Position numbers and translations under genes: made by a program | Notes under the pieces: generated by a model | The model's database searches: none | The model's input: the letters and a program-made list of their open reading frames with translations, nothing else | Told to the model about the DNA's origin: nothing | In this document: positions 1 to 10,399 of the stretch, piece by piece | How positions within the stretch are numbered: position 1 is the first letter of the stretch | Layout: each line of letters opens with the position of its first letter | NCBI GenBank assembly: GCA_016282135.1 | Contig: JAEEKA010000085.1 | Span: 1 to 64,000, forward strand | Origin: Oscillospiraceae bacterium | Lineage (GTDB): Bacteria; Bacillota; Clostridia; Oscillospirales; Oscillospiraceae | Length of the DNA stretch: 64,000 bases | Direction: 5' to 3'

Positions 1-245
1 AAAGGAAGGATTTCCATAGGAGAACGGATCCTTCGACTCCGCTAACGCTCCGCTCAGGATGACAGACTTGTGAGCGGGTTCCGGGACGGACCCCTCCACC
101 GGCCTTGAGGCCGGTCCCCCTCCCCTTGGCAGGGGAGGTTTGGGGACGCGGGCGCAGGATGCGGACGGCAAAGTGCCGTCCCTACAGGCGGGTGCGGAAA
201 CAAAGGCCAGGGGGCCATCCATTAAGGGCACAGGCGGCGGCCGGG
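1..245. repeat. Intergenic repeat-like segment (ggatccttcgactccgctaacgctccgctcaggatgacag; ccaccggccttgaggccggtcccc; ggacggcaaagtgccgtcc)
   Basis: Several short self-complementary modules with no supported ORF; resembles dispersed intergenic repeats seen in Clostridia genomes (from memory). Confidence 0.4.
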
Positions 246-247
246 AA

Positions 248-2425
248 TTACGAATTGAGCGGCTGAGCAGGGCCCTTATATTCGATGCAGAGCATGGTCA
301 AATCGTCAAACTGCTCCGCCTCCTGTACGAAAGCATCCACCGCGGTGCGGACATTTTGGAGGATCTGCTCGGGGGCAGCCATTGGGTCTTCGTTCAGGGC
401 ATCGATCATTCGGTCAGTGCCATACAGCTCCATTTCGGCGTTGGTCGCCTCGGGGACGCCGTCGGTGTACAGGAACAGCTTCGCGCCGGGCTCCATCTGC
501 AGTTCGTACTCCTTGTATCGGATTCCGTCCATGCCGCCGATCACTAAGCCGTGCTTATCCCTGTAGAGCTCGAAGCTGCCGTCAGGACGCCGGATCGCAG
601 GGAATTCGTGTCCGGCGTTGGCGGCGGTCAGCCTGCCGGTGGAAATCTCCAGGATGCCCAGCCAGACCGTGACAAACATCTGTTCCCGGTTGTTGGAACA
701 GATCGAGGCATTGGAATCGGTCAGTATTTGGGCGGGAGACTTCCCCTGCTTGGCCTGACTGGCCAGAATGATCTTGGATGCCATCATAAACAGGGCGGCG
801 GGAACGCCCTTGCCGGAAACGTCGGCAATCACCATGCACAGGTGGTCCTCATCCACCAGGAAGAAATCGTAGAAGTCGCCGCCCACCTCCTTGGCAGGGT
901 CCATGGAGGCGTAAATGTCAAACTCCGAACGCTCGGGGAAAGGGGGAAAGATGTTGGGCAGCATATCCGCCTGAATCCGGGTGGCAAGGGCAAGCTCCGT
1001 GCCGATGCGCTCCTTCTCTGCGGTGACCCGCTCGACCTCTTGCAGATAGCGGACCGTCTTGCCGGACAGCGCGGCAAAATTCTCCGCCAGAATCTCGATC
1101 TCATCCTTGGTGCGGAAGGAATCCTCCATGGTAAATTGCAGGTTGTCGCCCCCCAGGGTCTGAATCTTCCTGGTCATCCGCTCCAGAGGCCTGACCACCT
1201 TGGCGGCCAGCACCAGGGCCCCCGTGAGGGCCAGGAGCACAATAACCCCCGTCAAAACCAGGACGGTGCGGGTGGAGTTGGCAGAACCCTTCTCATATTC
1301 TGCCAGAGACTCCTTGTTGATGGCCTCAAATTGGGCCAGCAGCGCCTTGGTGGGCTGCTCGGTGATTTCTTTCTCCACCACCGAAAGCACGGTCCAACCC
1401 AGGGTCTCCAGGGGTGCGCCGGTGAGATAGTATGCCTTGCCGTCAATCTCCAGCAGGGTCAGAGGGGCTCTCTCCCGGAGGGCCCCGGTCACAAATTCTG
1501 CAAAGGCCTTGTTCTCGAGGCTGCGCAAGTCTGTGGCCTGTTCGGAAAGCTCCGCCTTGAAGACTCCCTCCTGAGCCGGGGAAAACAGAACCTGCCCATT
1601 ATCGTCGATAACACAGAGGAATCCTCCGTCGGTGGCGGTATCCCGGACATAGTCGCTAACGGAGGTCAGGAAAATATCCGCGCCGACCACGGCAACCAGC
1701 TCTCCGTCCACGTAGACCGGCGCGGCGCAGACCAGGCCGGGAATGTCGGTAAAAGCGTCCAGCTCCACGCCGGTGAAGATCAGCTCCCCCGCCTCCACTG
1801 CCTGCAAATACCAGGGCCGCTGGCGGGCGGCAAAGGGCTGGACCTCCCCGGTCTCCGATACATAGGCGTCGGAACGGTCGTCCACAAAGAGGATGCAGCC
1901 GTCCGCAGTGGCCACAAAGCAGGAGTTGAGCTTGCCGGAGCTCTCATACATGGCCAGCATGACCTCGCTCATGTTGGCCGCCAGCCCCAGGTCCTCCGAG
2001 TCCGCCGGGTCCACACCCGCCTCGTGCTGCATCTGGACCGTGGGAATGCCCGCCTTGGCTGGATCCGGCTCGTACCATGGATGGGGGGAAAAGCGTTCCC
2101 GGTGCTCGAAGAGCTGCGAGGCGAAGGTTTGCAGGGTCAGCACATCTGTCCGCACATCCGCGAACAGATCGTTGGCGATGTAGGCCTGGAGGGCGGTGGT
2201 CCGGGCCATGGAGGTCTCCAGCACCGCGGTCATGGTGTTTTCGGAAATTGTGGTGATGGCCGCCTGCTGCTCCTCGCTGGCCTTCCGCACAATATCCGCC
2301 AGATTTTTCTGGTGGTAGAGGGAGACAGCGGCATAAGCACCCACCAGGGCCAGAATGACGATCAGCATAAGATTGAAAATCTTCTGCTGCAGTCCGCCGA
2401 TTTTGAATCCTCGTATGATTTTCAT
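248..2425 (-). CDS. Membrane sensor with extracellular Cache-like domain, HAMP and C-terminal SpoIIE/PP2C-type phosphatase
   Basis: N-terminal TM, extracellular sensor, second TM and HAMP-like segment; phosphatase motifs EVGGDFYDFF, VIADVSGKGVPAALFM, LFLYTDGVPEA, FDDLTMLCIEY. Confidence 0.9.
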   Translation of the reverse strand: MKIIRGFKIGGLQQKIFNLMLIVILALVGAYAAVSLYHQKNLADIVRKASEEQQAAITTISENTMTAVLETSMARTTALQAYIANDLFADVRTDVLTLQTFASQLFEHRERFSPHPWYEPDPAKAGIPTVQMQHEAGVDPADSEDLGLAANMSEVMLAMYESSGKLNSCFVATADGCILFVDDRSDAYVSETGEVQPFAARQRPWYLQAVEAGELIFTGVELDAFTDIPGLVCAAPVYVDGELVAVVGADIFLTSVSDYVRDTATDGGFLCVIDDNGQVLFSPAQEGVFKAELSEQATDLRSLENKAFAEFVTGALRERAPLTLLEIDGKAYYLTGAPLETLGWTVLSVVEKEITEQPTKALLAQFEAINKESLAEYEKGSANSTRTVLVLTGVIVLLALTGALVLAAKVVRPLERMTRKIQTLGGDNLQFTMEDSFRTKDEIEILAENFAALSGKTVRYLQEVERVTAEKERIGTELALATRIQADMLPNIFPPFPERSEFDIYASMDPAKEVGGDFYDFFLVDEDHLCMVIADVSGKGVPAALFMMASKIILASQAKQGKSPAQILTDSNASICSNNREQMFVTVWLGILEISTGRLTAANAGHEFPAIRRPDGSFELYRDKHGLVIGGMDGIRYKEYELQMEPGAKLFLYTDGVPEATNAEMELYGTDRMIDALNEDPMAAPEQILQNVRTAVDAFVQEAEQFDDLTMLCIEYKGPAQPLNS

Positions 2426-2614
2426 GGCAGCCTCTTTTCCCGTTCTTCATGCGCGCTGCGCGGTACGACGGCCTTCACCGCATTTCTTCCTGCGAATGCC
2501 GTGAACCGCGCAATACTTTCTATGTCTATGTATAAATATTATCATACCGATCCGCATCCGTCAACACCTCCATGGAACAAAGCAGCCATTTTCTCGGTTA
2601 ATGGAGAAAATTCC

Positions 2615-2655
2615 GGGCCTGGCGCTGATACAGCGTATCAGCGCCAGGCCCGGAG
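2615..2655. terminator. Perfect 19-bp stem hairpin (CCGGGCCTGGCGCTGATAC-agc-GTATCAGCGCCAGGCCCGG)
   Basis: Intergenic, downstream of the ABC operon on the minus strand. Confidence 0.6.
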
Positions 2656-2693
2656 GCACATTAATTTTTGTTTTCTTTTATTCACATAATTTA

Positions 2694-4433
2694 TCAGATT
2701 TTCCATTCCGCACCGGCGCTTTGGAGCTGGGTCATGCGGCGGAAGACGCCGTTTTCTATCGCCAGCAGCTCTGCGGGACTGCCTTCCTCAGCAACTTTCC
2801 CGTCTGACAGAACTACAATCTTGTCCGCTGCCTGAACCGTGCGCATTCGATGGGCGATGACCAAAACGGTCTTCCCTTCCAGCAGCCTGGAAAGGGCATC
2901 CTGCACCTTGGTTTCATTTTCCACGTCCAGGGAGGCTGTAGCCTCGTCCAGCAGGACAATGGGGGCGTTTTTCAGCAGGGCTCTGGCAATGGAAATGCGC
3001 TGGCGCTCGCCGCCGGAAAGCTTGGCCCCGTTTTCGCCGATGGGCGTGGCGTAGCCCTGGGGCAGCTTCTGTACAAACTCGTCGCAGTTTGCCGCCTTCG
3101 CCGCCGCCAAAACTTCCCCGTTTGTCGCGCCGTGCCTGCCAAGTCGGATATTTTCCATCACAGTATCGTCAAACAGCACGACGTCCTGGAACACCATGGA
3201 ATAATCCGTCAGCAACACTTCGGAATCAACGGTGGAGATATCCACACCGCCCACGCGGATCGTCCCGCTCTGGATGTCCCACAGCCGAGCGGCAAGGCGA
3301 GCACAGGTGCTTTTGCCGGAGCCCGAAGGACCGACCAGTGCGGTAACCTCGCCCTCTTTTGCGGTGAAGCTGACGCCGCGCAGCACTGGGTGATCGTCAT
3401 AGGCAAAGCTGACGTTTTCAAAGCAAATATCATGCCCGTCAGGCCGAAACAACTCCGCACCATCTGCAATCGGCATCTCCTTGATCTCATTCAAACGGTT
3501 CGCCGAGACCTGCGAAACAAACATCTCCGCAATCAGCGCCAACGCCTGATCGAACGGCGCATAAACCCGTGTGATGACCATTAAGAACATGAACAGCAGC
3601 ATAAAATCGATCTTTCCGGAGAGGATCAGAGACGCACCGGTGAGGATCGTCGTCGCCACGCCCAGCCGCATGATGACGGAAGCGCCGTTGACGAAAAGCC
3701 CTATCACCAGCTCTCCGTTTTTCATTGTTTTTTCAAGGCGGTCGATTTTCTGATTTAGTCTGTCCAGAAACTCTTTTTCACGGTTGGTCGCGCGGATTTC
3801 GCGGACGTTTTCAAGGGATTCCTGAATACCGTCCGATACAGCCAGCGCGTGAGCTTTGAGCGTTTCGGATGCGCGCTTCTGAATCCTTCTGCTGCCGAAC
3901 AACAGGATAAATGCCACCGGTACGCCCCACAGGCAGGCAATCGCCATGCGCCAGTCGTAAAGGAACAGCACGACAGCGATGATCGCGGTGGAGATATACG
4001 CGCCGTAGAGATAGCCAAGGCAGTGAGACCAAACGTGCTCCAGACGGTTGACGTCACCCATGATTGTTTCGGTCAGATCTGCAAGATCGCGCTTACCGAA
4101 ATAGCCGAGCGGCAGACGGCGCAGTCGTTCCGCAAGTGTGATGCGAGTGTCCTTGATTTCTCTGTAAACCAGTCCGTAGGTATTGTGATATTGCTGCAAA
4201 TGTGTGAGAAAGGACAGAACAATGAACACGGCGACAAGGCCGACGAAGATCCAAGCCTTCGGCAAAGCGGCGCCGTCGGTCAGCGTGTTCATATACTTCT
4301 GCATCAGAAGATACAAAATGCCCATGCCTGCCATCATGGTGAGATTGACTACCACCGTCCAGGCGGCGCCGACTCTCGTATTTCGCAAGCCCTTGTCAGT
4401 CAGCGCGTATTTCCGTTTCAGTTTTTCGCCCAT
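2694..4433 (-). CDS. ABC transporter, fused permease and ATP-binding protein (exporter fold)
   Basis: Walker A GPSGSGKST, signature LSGGERQR, Walker B IVLLDEAT; start set at MGEKLKRKYALTDKG rather than the upstream ORF start. Confidence 0.9.
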   Translation of the reverse strand: MGEKLKRKYALTDKGLRNTRVGAAWTVVVNLTMMAGMGILYLLMQKYMNTLTDGAALPKAWIFVGLVAVFIVLSFLTHLQQYHNTYGLVYREIKDTRITLAERLRRLPLGYFGKRDLADLTETIMGDVNRLEHVWSHCLGYLYGAYISTAIIAVVLFLYDWRMAIACLWGVPVAFILLFGSRRIQKRASETLKAHALAVSDGIQESLENVREIRATNREKEFLDRLNQKIDRLEKTMKNGELVIGLFVNGASVIMRLGVATTILTGASLILSGKIDFMLLFMFLMVITRVYAPFDQALALIAEMFVSQVSANRLNEIKEMPIADGAELFRPDGHDICFENVSFAYDDHPVLRGVSFTAKEGEVTALVGPSGSGKSTCARLAARLWDIQSGTIRVGGVDISTVDSEVLLTDYSMVFQDVVLFDDTVMENIRLGRHGATNGEVLAAAKAANCDEFVQKLPQGYATPIGENGAKLSGGERQRISIARALLKNAPIVLLDEATASLDVENETKVQDALSRLLEGKTVLVIAHRMRTVQAADKIVVLSDGKVAEEGSPAELLAIENGVFRRMTQLQSAGAEWKI

Positions 4434-4437
4434 TATT

Positions 4438-6240
4438 TCAAGCGCCCTCCTTCCCCGACGCAATCTTCCACGCGACTGCCTGATTGTATTCCTTCCACAT
4501 GCGCTCGTACAGTCCGCCCGCGTGCGATAACGCGTCGTGCGTGCCTTCCTCGACGATATGGCCGTTATCGAGCACCACAATCTTATCCGCGCCAACGACT
4601 GTCGAAAGACGGTGGGCGATCATGATGACCGTGCGCCCCTCAGTCAGCGTTTTCAGCGCCCTTTGAATCAGCACCTCGTTTTCGGGATCGGCAAATGCCG
4701 TCGCCTCGTCCAGCACGATGATCGGCGCGTCCTTCAGGATCGCGCGGGCAAGTGACACACGCTGCTGCTCGCCCCCGGAAAGGTAGGTGCCCTCCGAACC
4801 GATCGTCGTATCGATCCCATTTGGGAGCTTTTCTATGATGTCGTCGCACTTCGCTGCACGCAGCGCTGCCAGAACCTCCTCCCGGGAAGCATCCGGGCGC
4901 GCAGCTCGGACGTTTTCCAGAATAGAGGTTTTGAACAGCCGCGTATTCTGGAAAACAAAGGAAACCTTGTTCATCAGAACGTGGGGGGCCACGTCCTTCA
5001 CGTTGACGCCGCCCACCTCGACCGCGCCGGAGGAAACGTCCCAGAATCGTGGAATTAAGCTGGCCGCCGTCGTCTTGCCGCCGCCCGACGGGCCGACCAG
5101 CGCCACCGTTTGACCGGGCAGGGCCTTGAACGAAACGTGTTCAAGCGCCGGGACGTCCGTACCGTCGTAGGTAAAAGTGACGTCCTTGAACGCCACGCCG
5201 TTATCCTTCGGCATTTTCGGATGCTTTGCGATTTGAAGCGCCGGCGCGTTCATGACCGTATCAATACGAGCAAGCGCCGTTTTTGCGAGCATCAGACCGG
5301 CTGAAGCGAACATAATCCGGGCAAGCGCCGTGGATATAATCGCCGAAAACACCGCGTAGAAAGCGAAATTCGTGATAAATTTGGAAAAGCTGCCGGCAGT
5401 CAGCGCGGAGGGCGCGATTAGCAGAACGACGGGAACAAGGAAGATGAACACTCCCTCCGTCGCGGTCAGGTTGACCGACTGGGGAACGCGGCAGACGCCG
5501 CCCGTGTATTTTTCTGCCTTCCTGCTGTAATCCTCGATCGCGGCCTTGAACGCCTTGAAGGAGTACACGGTCTGCTGAAATACCTTGACGACCGGGATAC
5601 CGCGCACGTATTCCGTGCCGGCCTTGCTCATCACATCCTGCGCCGTCTGATATTCCATCATCAGCTTTGCGTTTTTGCCGCCCATCATCGAAATCATGGC
5701 GATCACGGAAATCACCGCCGCAAGCAAGCAGGCGCAGCCCATCCGCCAGTCGAAAACAAACATCAAAACGACCATAGCAACGAACATCGCCGCCGTTCCC
5801 ACGATGTCGGCAAGGTTGTGGGCGAGCAGCGTTTCGGTCTCCGCCGCGCCGCCGTCCAGACGGTTGCGAAGAAAACCCGAGCCGTTGTTGTCAAAGAAGC
5901 CGAGCGGCGCTTTCAACATTTGTGCAACGCCCTGCTTGCGGATATTCGCGGCAGTGCGAAAGGCTGCCAGGTGGGTACACATCAGCGAGGCGAAATATAC
6001 GACGATCCCGCCGAAGGAAAAGCCAAACGCCATCCAGCCGTATTTCGTGAGTTCCTTTGCCTCTGACCAGTTCGGCGCGACTTGGATCAATTCTCTCGCC
6101 GCCAGCCAGATGCAGACGTAGGGGAGCATCCCCATGACCATGGCAACAGCCGAGAGGAACATGCCCAAAAACGTCAACCGCTTATAATTCCCGGCATAGC
6201 CGAGAAGGACTGATAGTTCGCTCTGTTTCTTCTCTTTCAT
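4438..6240 (-). CDS. ABC transporter, fused permease and ATP-binding protein (partner of 2694..4433)
   Basis: Walker A GPSGGGKTT, signature LSGGEQQR, Walker B IIVLDEAT; 4-nt gap to the next gene. Confidence 0.9.
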   Translation of the reverse strand: MKEKKQSELSVLLGYAGNYKRLTFLGMFLSAVAMVMGMLPYVCIWLAARELIQVAPNWSEAKELTKYGWMAFGFSFGGIVVYFASLMCTHLAAFRTAANIRKQGVAQMLKAPLGFFDNNGSGFLRNRLDGGAAETETLLAHNLADIVGTAAMFVAMVVLMFVFDWRMGCACLLAAVISVIAMISMMGGKNAKLMMEYQTAQDVMSKAGTEYVRGIPVVKVFQQTVYSFKAFKAAIEDYSRKAEKYTGGVCRVPQSVNLTATEGVFIFLVPVVLLIAPSALTAGSFSKFITNFAFYAVFSAIISTALARIMFASAGLMLAKTALARIDTVMNAPALQIAKHPKMPKDNGVAFKDVTFTYDGTDVPALEHVSFKALPGQTVALVGPSGGGKTTAASLIPRFWDVSSGAVEVGGVNVKDVAPHVLMNKVSFVFQNTRLFKTSILENVRAARPDASREEVLAALRAAKCDDIIEKLPNGIDTTIGSEGTYLSGGEQQRVSLARAILKDAPIIVLDEATAFADPENEVLIQRALKTLTEGRTVIMIAHRLSTVVGADKIVVLDNGHIVEEGTHDALSHAGGLYERMWKEYNQAVAWKIASGKEGA

Positions 6241-6279
6241 TTAATAACCTTCCTTCCGACAAGTCTGCCTTGATGCAGC

Positions 6280-8493
6280 TTACTGCCGAATCCAGCTGAT
6301 GGTCCCGTCGTCCGCGGTCAGTGTCAGCACTGCCTGGCCCGCGTCGTTCACGGTCATCGTATAGGGAGCGGCTTCCGCCTCGTATTCCGGATTGCTGTAG
6401 GCCACATAGAGGCCAACGCCGTCTCCCTTTGTGCCGTTGTCCACCGCGTAGGCTTCAAAGTCGGCAGTCTGAGCGCCGTCCATGGTCGTGACGCCGTGAC
6501 CGTTTTCGTCGATGGTCATACGCAGATCAACGGAGGCATATTCTTCTCCGAAATTGGAGAGGTCTGCTTTCCAATCGCCCACGAAGCCGAGCTCCGAGAG
6601 CTGGCGCAGCGATGCTTCGCCGTGGGCAGAATAATCCATGTTTTCCAGGCAGAACAGGGCGATCACGCGGTTGATCGTTTCTTCGTCAGCAGCTTCGTCG
6701 ATACCTGCTGCCAGCCAGTAGGCGTAGGGGCCGACCAGATAGCCCTGCAGTTCTTCCAGGTCTCTGCCGTAACGAAACTCGATGTGGTAGGTCTCGGCCA
6801 TGGTGTCTTCCCGCAGGAAGAAAAAGTTGAACTCGCCCGCCTCATCGGTGCTCTTATACACGTCAACGGAGAAGGCCATGGAAATCTCCGATCCCTGGTA
6901 CAGCATGGTTTCGGTTTCTCCCACATAATACTGACCGAGGTATTCGTACGTATGGGTTTCGCTGCCGCCGTCCGTTTTCTGAATCGTGACGGTATCGTCC
7001 CGGAAAGTGATGCGCTGTGCGCCGTTGATAAAATCGCAGTTGAAAGCGTAACCGCCGTCGGCAAACGCGGTCACGGCGGGCTCTCCGTAGAGCTCTGAGG
7101 TAATAGACCCTTGCAGACCAACCGTCAGATCGGCAGCGGCGTCCTCTCCGACAACTGCGCCAATGTAATCCTGCCAGACTGGCGTCCACTGGTCGCTGGT
7201 AATCACATCAAAGAGGCTGACATAGGTGGTGCCGTTTTCTCCTGCAATGGCTGGGAAAACGCCGCCGAGGCTTTCTGCATTCGAATCGGAGAAAAGGGTC
7301 ATGCCGCCCTCACAGTCTACGGACACCGCACAGGCGGGGTCTCCGACAACCGCGGCTACATGGCTCCCGCCACCAATGATGTTTCCGGAGACGGCGCAGT
7401 CTCTGACGATAAAGGAGGACATCACATCGCTGCCTTCCGTCATTTCCTTGCCCGCACCGATGAGACCGCCCACAGAATCTGTCGTTGCGGAGCAGTTGAT
7501 CGTCACGTCTTCCACCGTACAGCCGGTGATCTGTCCGGGGGCTGACGGGTCATAGCTTCCGCCGAAGCCGATCAGTCCGCCCACCAGGCGGTTGTTTTCG
7601 CCGCTCACGGTGATTACGGTTCCGCTGACCTTGCAGTCCGTAATCTCAGCCGCGCCCCAGGGAGCGCCGCAGAGGGCCCCGAAGCCCCAAGTCTGATTAC
7701 CCTCGGCGGTAATGCTTCCGCCTGTCACCGTGCAGCTCCGGATGGAGCTCATGGTCGTGCCGCCGGCGATCAAGCCCGCGCAGGCACCGTCGTCGCCCAG
7801 AACGGTAATGTCCGCCGTGGCGCTGCAATCGGAAATCAAATCGAATCCGGTTCCCACGATGCCGCCGACGCCCTGCATACCGCTCAGGCGATTCTCCCCT
7901 ATGAGATGTACGTCGGACACAGGGCAGTTCATAAATTGCAGGCCCACCGCGCCGCCGACCAGGTACATACCGGAGGCCGTCACGTTTTTCAGCGTAAAAT
8001 GGCCGATAAACGCTGCGCCGTTCTCCGTCCCGGCCGCACAGCCGAAAAGCCCCACGCCCATGGGCGCTTCCCCGGTAATCGTCAGATTGGAGATCGTATG
8101 CCCCGCGCCGTCGAAGCTGCCTGTAAAGGCGTAATCGGGATGGGGGACCTCCGCATCCTCCGGCGCGTCGGACTTCGGCTGAAATGCGCCGATGGGCGTC
8201 CAGTTCTCATAGCCGGAAAGGTCGATATCCTCCACCAGCACGTAATAGGCGGTCAGGTCCTCCCGAACGCGGTCAAGCTGCTCCGCAGTCGCAATCTGCC
8301 AGGGATCTTCCGCGGTTCCGGCACCTCCGGCGAAGACTGTATCCGCCCGGGCGCCCGCTTCCGTGGTCGTTACGGTATTTGACTCTGTGACAATACTGCC
8401 GGTTGTCGATTTCGGTTCCGTGCTTCCGCAGCCGCTCAATACGCTCAGCAGAAACAGCATTGCGAAAATCAAAGATAACGCTTTCTTTTTCAT
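6280..8493 (-). CDS. Large lipoprotein with GLUG-like repeats
   Basis: Lipobox LLSVLSGC; AGTAEDPWQIATAEQL and GLIGFGGSY/GGIVGTGF repeats. Confidence 0.75.
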   Translation of the reverse strand: MKKKALSLIFAMLFLLSVLSGCGSTEPKSTTGSIVTESNTVTTTEAGARADTVFAGGAGTAEDPWQIATAEQLDRVREDLTAYYVLVEDIDLSGYENWTPIGAFQPKSDAPEDAEVPHPDYAFTGSFDGAGHTISNLTITGEAPMGVGLFGCAAGTENGAAFIGHFTLKNVTASGMYLVGGAVGLQFMNCPVSDVHLIGENRLSGMQGVGGIVGTGFDLISDCSATADITVLGDDGACAGLIAGGTTMSSIRSCTVTGGSITAEGNQTWGFGALCGAPWGAAEITDCKVSGTVITVSGENNRLVGGLIGFGGSYDPSAPGQITGCTVEDVTINCSATTDSVGGLIGAGKEMTEGSDVMSSFIVRDCAVSGNIIGGGSHVAAVVGDPACAVSVDCEGGMTLFSDSNAESLGGVFPAIAGENGTTYVSLFDVITSDQWTPVWQDYIGAVVGEDAAADLTVGLQGSITSELYGEPAVTAFADGGYAFNCDFINGAQRITFRDDTVTIQKTDGGSETHTYEYLGQYYVGETETMLYQGSEISMAFSVDVYKSTDEAGEFNFFFLREDTMAETYHIEFRYGRDLEELQGYLVGPYAYWLAAGIDEAADEETINRVIALFCLENMDYSAHGEASLRQLSELGFVGDWKADLSNFGEEYASVDLRMTIDENGHGVTTMDGAQTADFEAYAVDNGTKGDGVGLYVAYSNPEYEAEAAPYTMTVNDAGQAVLTLTADDGTISWIRQ

Positions 8494-8551
8494 AGATACT
8501 TTCCTCCAATTTTTCTCGCTAAGTAGTTGTCTTTATCGGCAGCATGAATCA

Positions 8552-9220
8552 TCACTTTCTCGCCAGCACCGTTATCCAGGGCTTGGACGGGTGGTGATCT
8601 GCCTTCACCGCTGAAAAGCCCGCCTGCTTCAACGCGGCGGCAAGCTGCTGGACGGTGTAGCATTTCATGCCGTCAATGATTTTTTCGTACCTCAAGCTGG
8701 CCGCGTCCGTGCCGTCCGATTCGTTGCAGATCAAAAAGCATCCGCCGGGCTTCAAGACGCGGCAGACCTCGGCAAAGCACGCTCCCAGCCCCGGCCAAAA
8801 ATAGACGGTCTCAAAGGCTGTGGCAAGGTCAAAACCCGCATCCTCAAGGGGCAGCTTGTCGACGCTTCCCCGGAGCACTCTGCAGCGGCCGGCTGCGATT
8901 TCCGCCTGATTGAAGGCTTTGGCTTTCTCAACAGAAACGTCCGAATAATCCAGCGCCGTGAGCCTTGCGTTCCGGTAACGCCCCAGAAGGGCTCCGGCGT
9001 TTCGTCCGCCGCCACAGCCTAACTCAACAATATTTGCCGCATCGAAGCCGTTCAAATGCGTCATGCCCCAATCTGCCATCTTGGCGTGGCCGCCGTTCAT
9101 CCCGCCCACCATCAGCTTCCCGAGAAAGCCCTCCGGCTTTCTCGTTTGATTCACAAACTTCTTGAAAAGTCCCATTTTCAGCTTCACTCCTGTAATTGAT
9201 TTGGATTTCTCCTTTGTCAT
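8552..9220 (-). CDS. Class I SAM-dependent methyltransferase
   Basis: VELGCGGGRNAGALL motif I, LTALDYSDVSVEKAK, VCRVLKPGGCFLICNE; start could be internal at MGLFKKFVNQ. Confidence 0.85.
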   Translation of the reverse strand: MTKEKSKSITGVKLKMGLFKKFVNQTRKPEGFLGKLMVGGMNGGHAKMADWGMTHLNGFDAANIVELGCGGGRNAGALLGRYRNARLTALDYSDVSVEKAKAFNQAEIAAGRCRVLRGSVDKLPLEDAGFDLATAFETVYFWPGLGACFAEVCRVLKPGGCFLICNESDGTDAASLRYEKIIDGMKCYTVQQLAAALKQAGFSAVKADHHPSKPWITVLARK

Positions 9221-9308
9221 GATTCTTCGCTGCCAACGAATCCCAACAGAACGGACAGCTCGCTTCGCCTCTCTTCATTCATAAACTCTTTCTGCATTTT
9301 TTCTTTTA

Positions 9309-9324
9309 GTTAGCTTTTGCTAAC
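9309..9324. promoter_or_regulatory. DtxR-family-like box, GTTAGC-TTTT-GCTAAC
   Basis: Perfect inverted repeat about 90 bp upstream of the methyltransferase-lipoprotein-ABC gene string; same motif at four other sites. Confidence 0.65.
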
Positions 9325-9368
9325 CATTGTGCTTGATAACAGCCTCGCCGCGCAGCGAGGCTGTATGA

Positions 9369-10148
9369 TTATCCCAGGGCCACGTCCAGCGCCATCATCA
9401 GACTGAAGCCCAGGGCAAACAGAAGCACGCCCACATGGGAGTGCTTCCCTGCCGCCATATCAGGAATCAGCTCCTCCACCACAACGTACAGCATGGCGCC
9501 GGCGGCAAAGCTCAGCAGATAGGGCATGGCAGGTACGATCAGCCCCGCCGCCATTACGGTCACAAGACCGAAGACCGGCTCCACGGCGCCGGAGAGGACG
9601 CCGTACAGGAAGGCTCTGCCCTTGCCTGCCCCCTCGGCGTGGAGGGGCATGGAGATGATCGCCCCTTCGGGGAAGTTCTGGATGGCGATGCCCAGGGCCA
9701 GCGCCAGCGCGCCTCCCGCGGTGATCTCCCCGGAGCCGGAGACCAGGCCGGCATAGACCACGCCCACCGCCATGCCCTCCGGGATATTGTGGAGGGTGAC
9801 CGCTAGCACCATCATGGTGGTACGGGCCAGTCTGCTTCTGGGGCCCTCAACCGCGTTGGCGTTCCGGTGCAGATGCGGGATCACGTGGTCCAGGAGCAGC
9901 AGGAAGAGCACGCCCAGCCAAAAGCCGATGAACGCCGGCAGGAAGGCCCAGCTGCCCATTCCGGCGGCCTGCTCCATAGCCGGGATCAGCAGACTCCAGA
10001 CAGAGGCCGCCACCATAACCCCGGCAGCGAAACCGCTGAGGGCCTTCTGCACCGTCTGGCTGAGCGCCCTGCGCATAAAGAACACACAGGCCGCACCCAG
10101 GGCAGTCCCCAGGAAGGGAATCAACAGACCGATCACTGCCGTTTTCAT
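9369..10148 (-). CDS. ZIP family metal transporter
   Basis: HNIPEGMAVGVVYAG and QNFPEGAIISMPL motifs typical of ZIP TM4/TM5. Confidence 0.9.
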   Translation of the reverse strand: MKTAVIGLLIPFLGTALGAACVFFMRRALSQTVQKALSGFAAGVMVAASVWSLLIPAMEQAAGMGSWAFLPAFIGFWLGVLFLLLLDHVIPHLHRNANAVEGPRSRLARTTMMVLAVTLHNIPEGMAVGVVYAGLVSGSGEITAGGALALALGIAIQNFPEGAIISMPLHAEGAGKGRAFLYGVLSGAVEPVFGLVTVMAAGLIVPAMPYLLSFAAGAMLYVVVEELIPDMAAGKHSHVGVLLFALGFSLMMALDVALG

Positions 10149-10399
10149 TTTCTTCCAAACCAGCCTTTCTTTTCATATGGTTCGGATTCCACGCCCCTAC
10201 AGCAATAACCTGTGGCGTCGATGGCCGCTCGCAGGGCTGCGGCGTCCACCGGCGTCTCCGTCAGGAAAGAGGCCTCCTGCTTCCCCTTGGAGGCAGAGAT
10301 CTTTTTCGCCCCCGGGATTGCCTTTCGAATGGTTTCGCAGATATGGGCCTCGCACATGGCACACATCATGCCCTCGATTGTTACGACCGTCCGAAGCAT
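10145..10399 (-). CDS. Heavy-metal-associated (HMA) domain protein
   Basis: GMMCAMCEAHI (MxCxxC) motif; overlaps the ZIP start. Confidence 0.75.
   Translation of the reverse strand: MLRTVVTIEGMMCAMCEAHICETIRKAIPGAKKISASKGKQEASFLTETPVDAAALRAAIDATGYCCRGVESEPYEKKGWFGRK

Noticed and set aside
551-2689. 712-aa plus-strand ORF
   Set aside because: Antisense to the SpoIIE phosphatase gene; no domain signal
2694-4595. 633-aa version of the ABC transporter ORF
   Set aside because: First 54 residues overlap the upstream ABC gene and are basic/low quality; start moved to 4433
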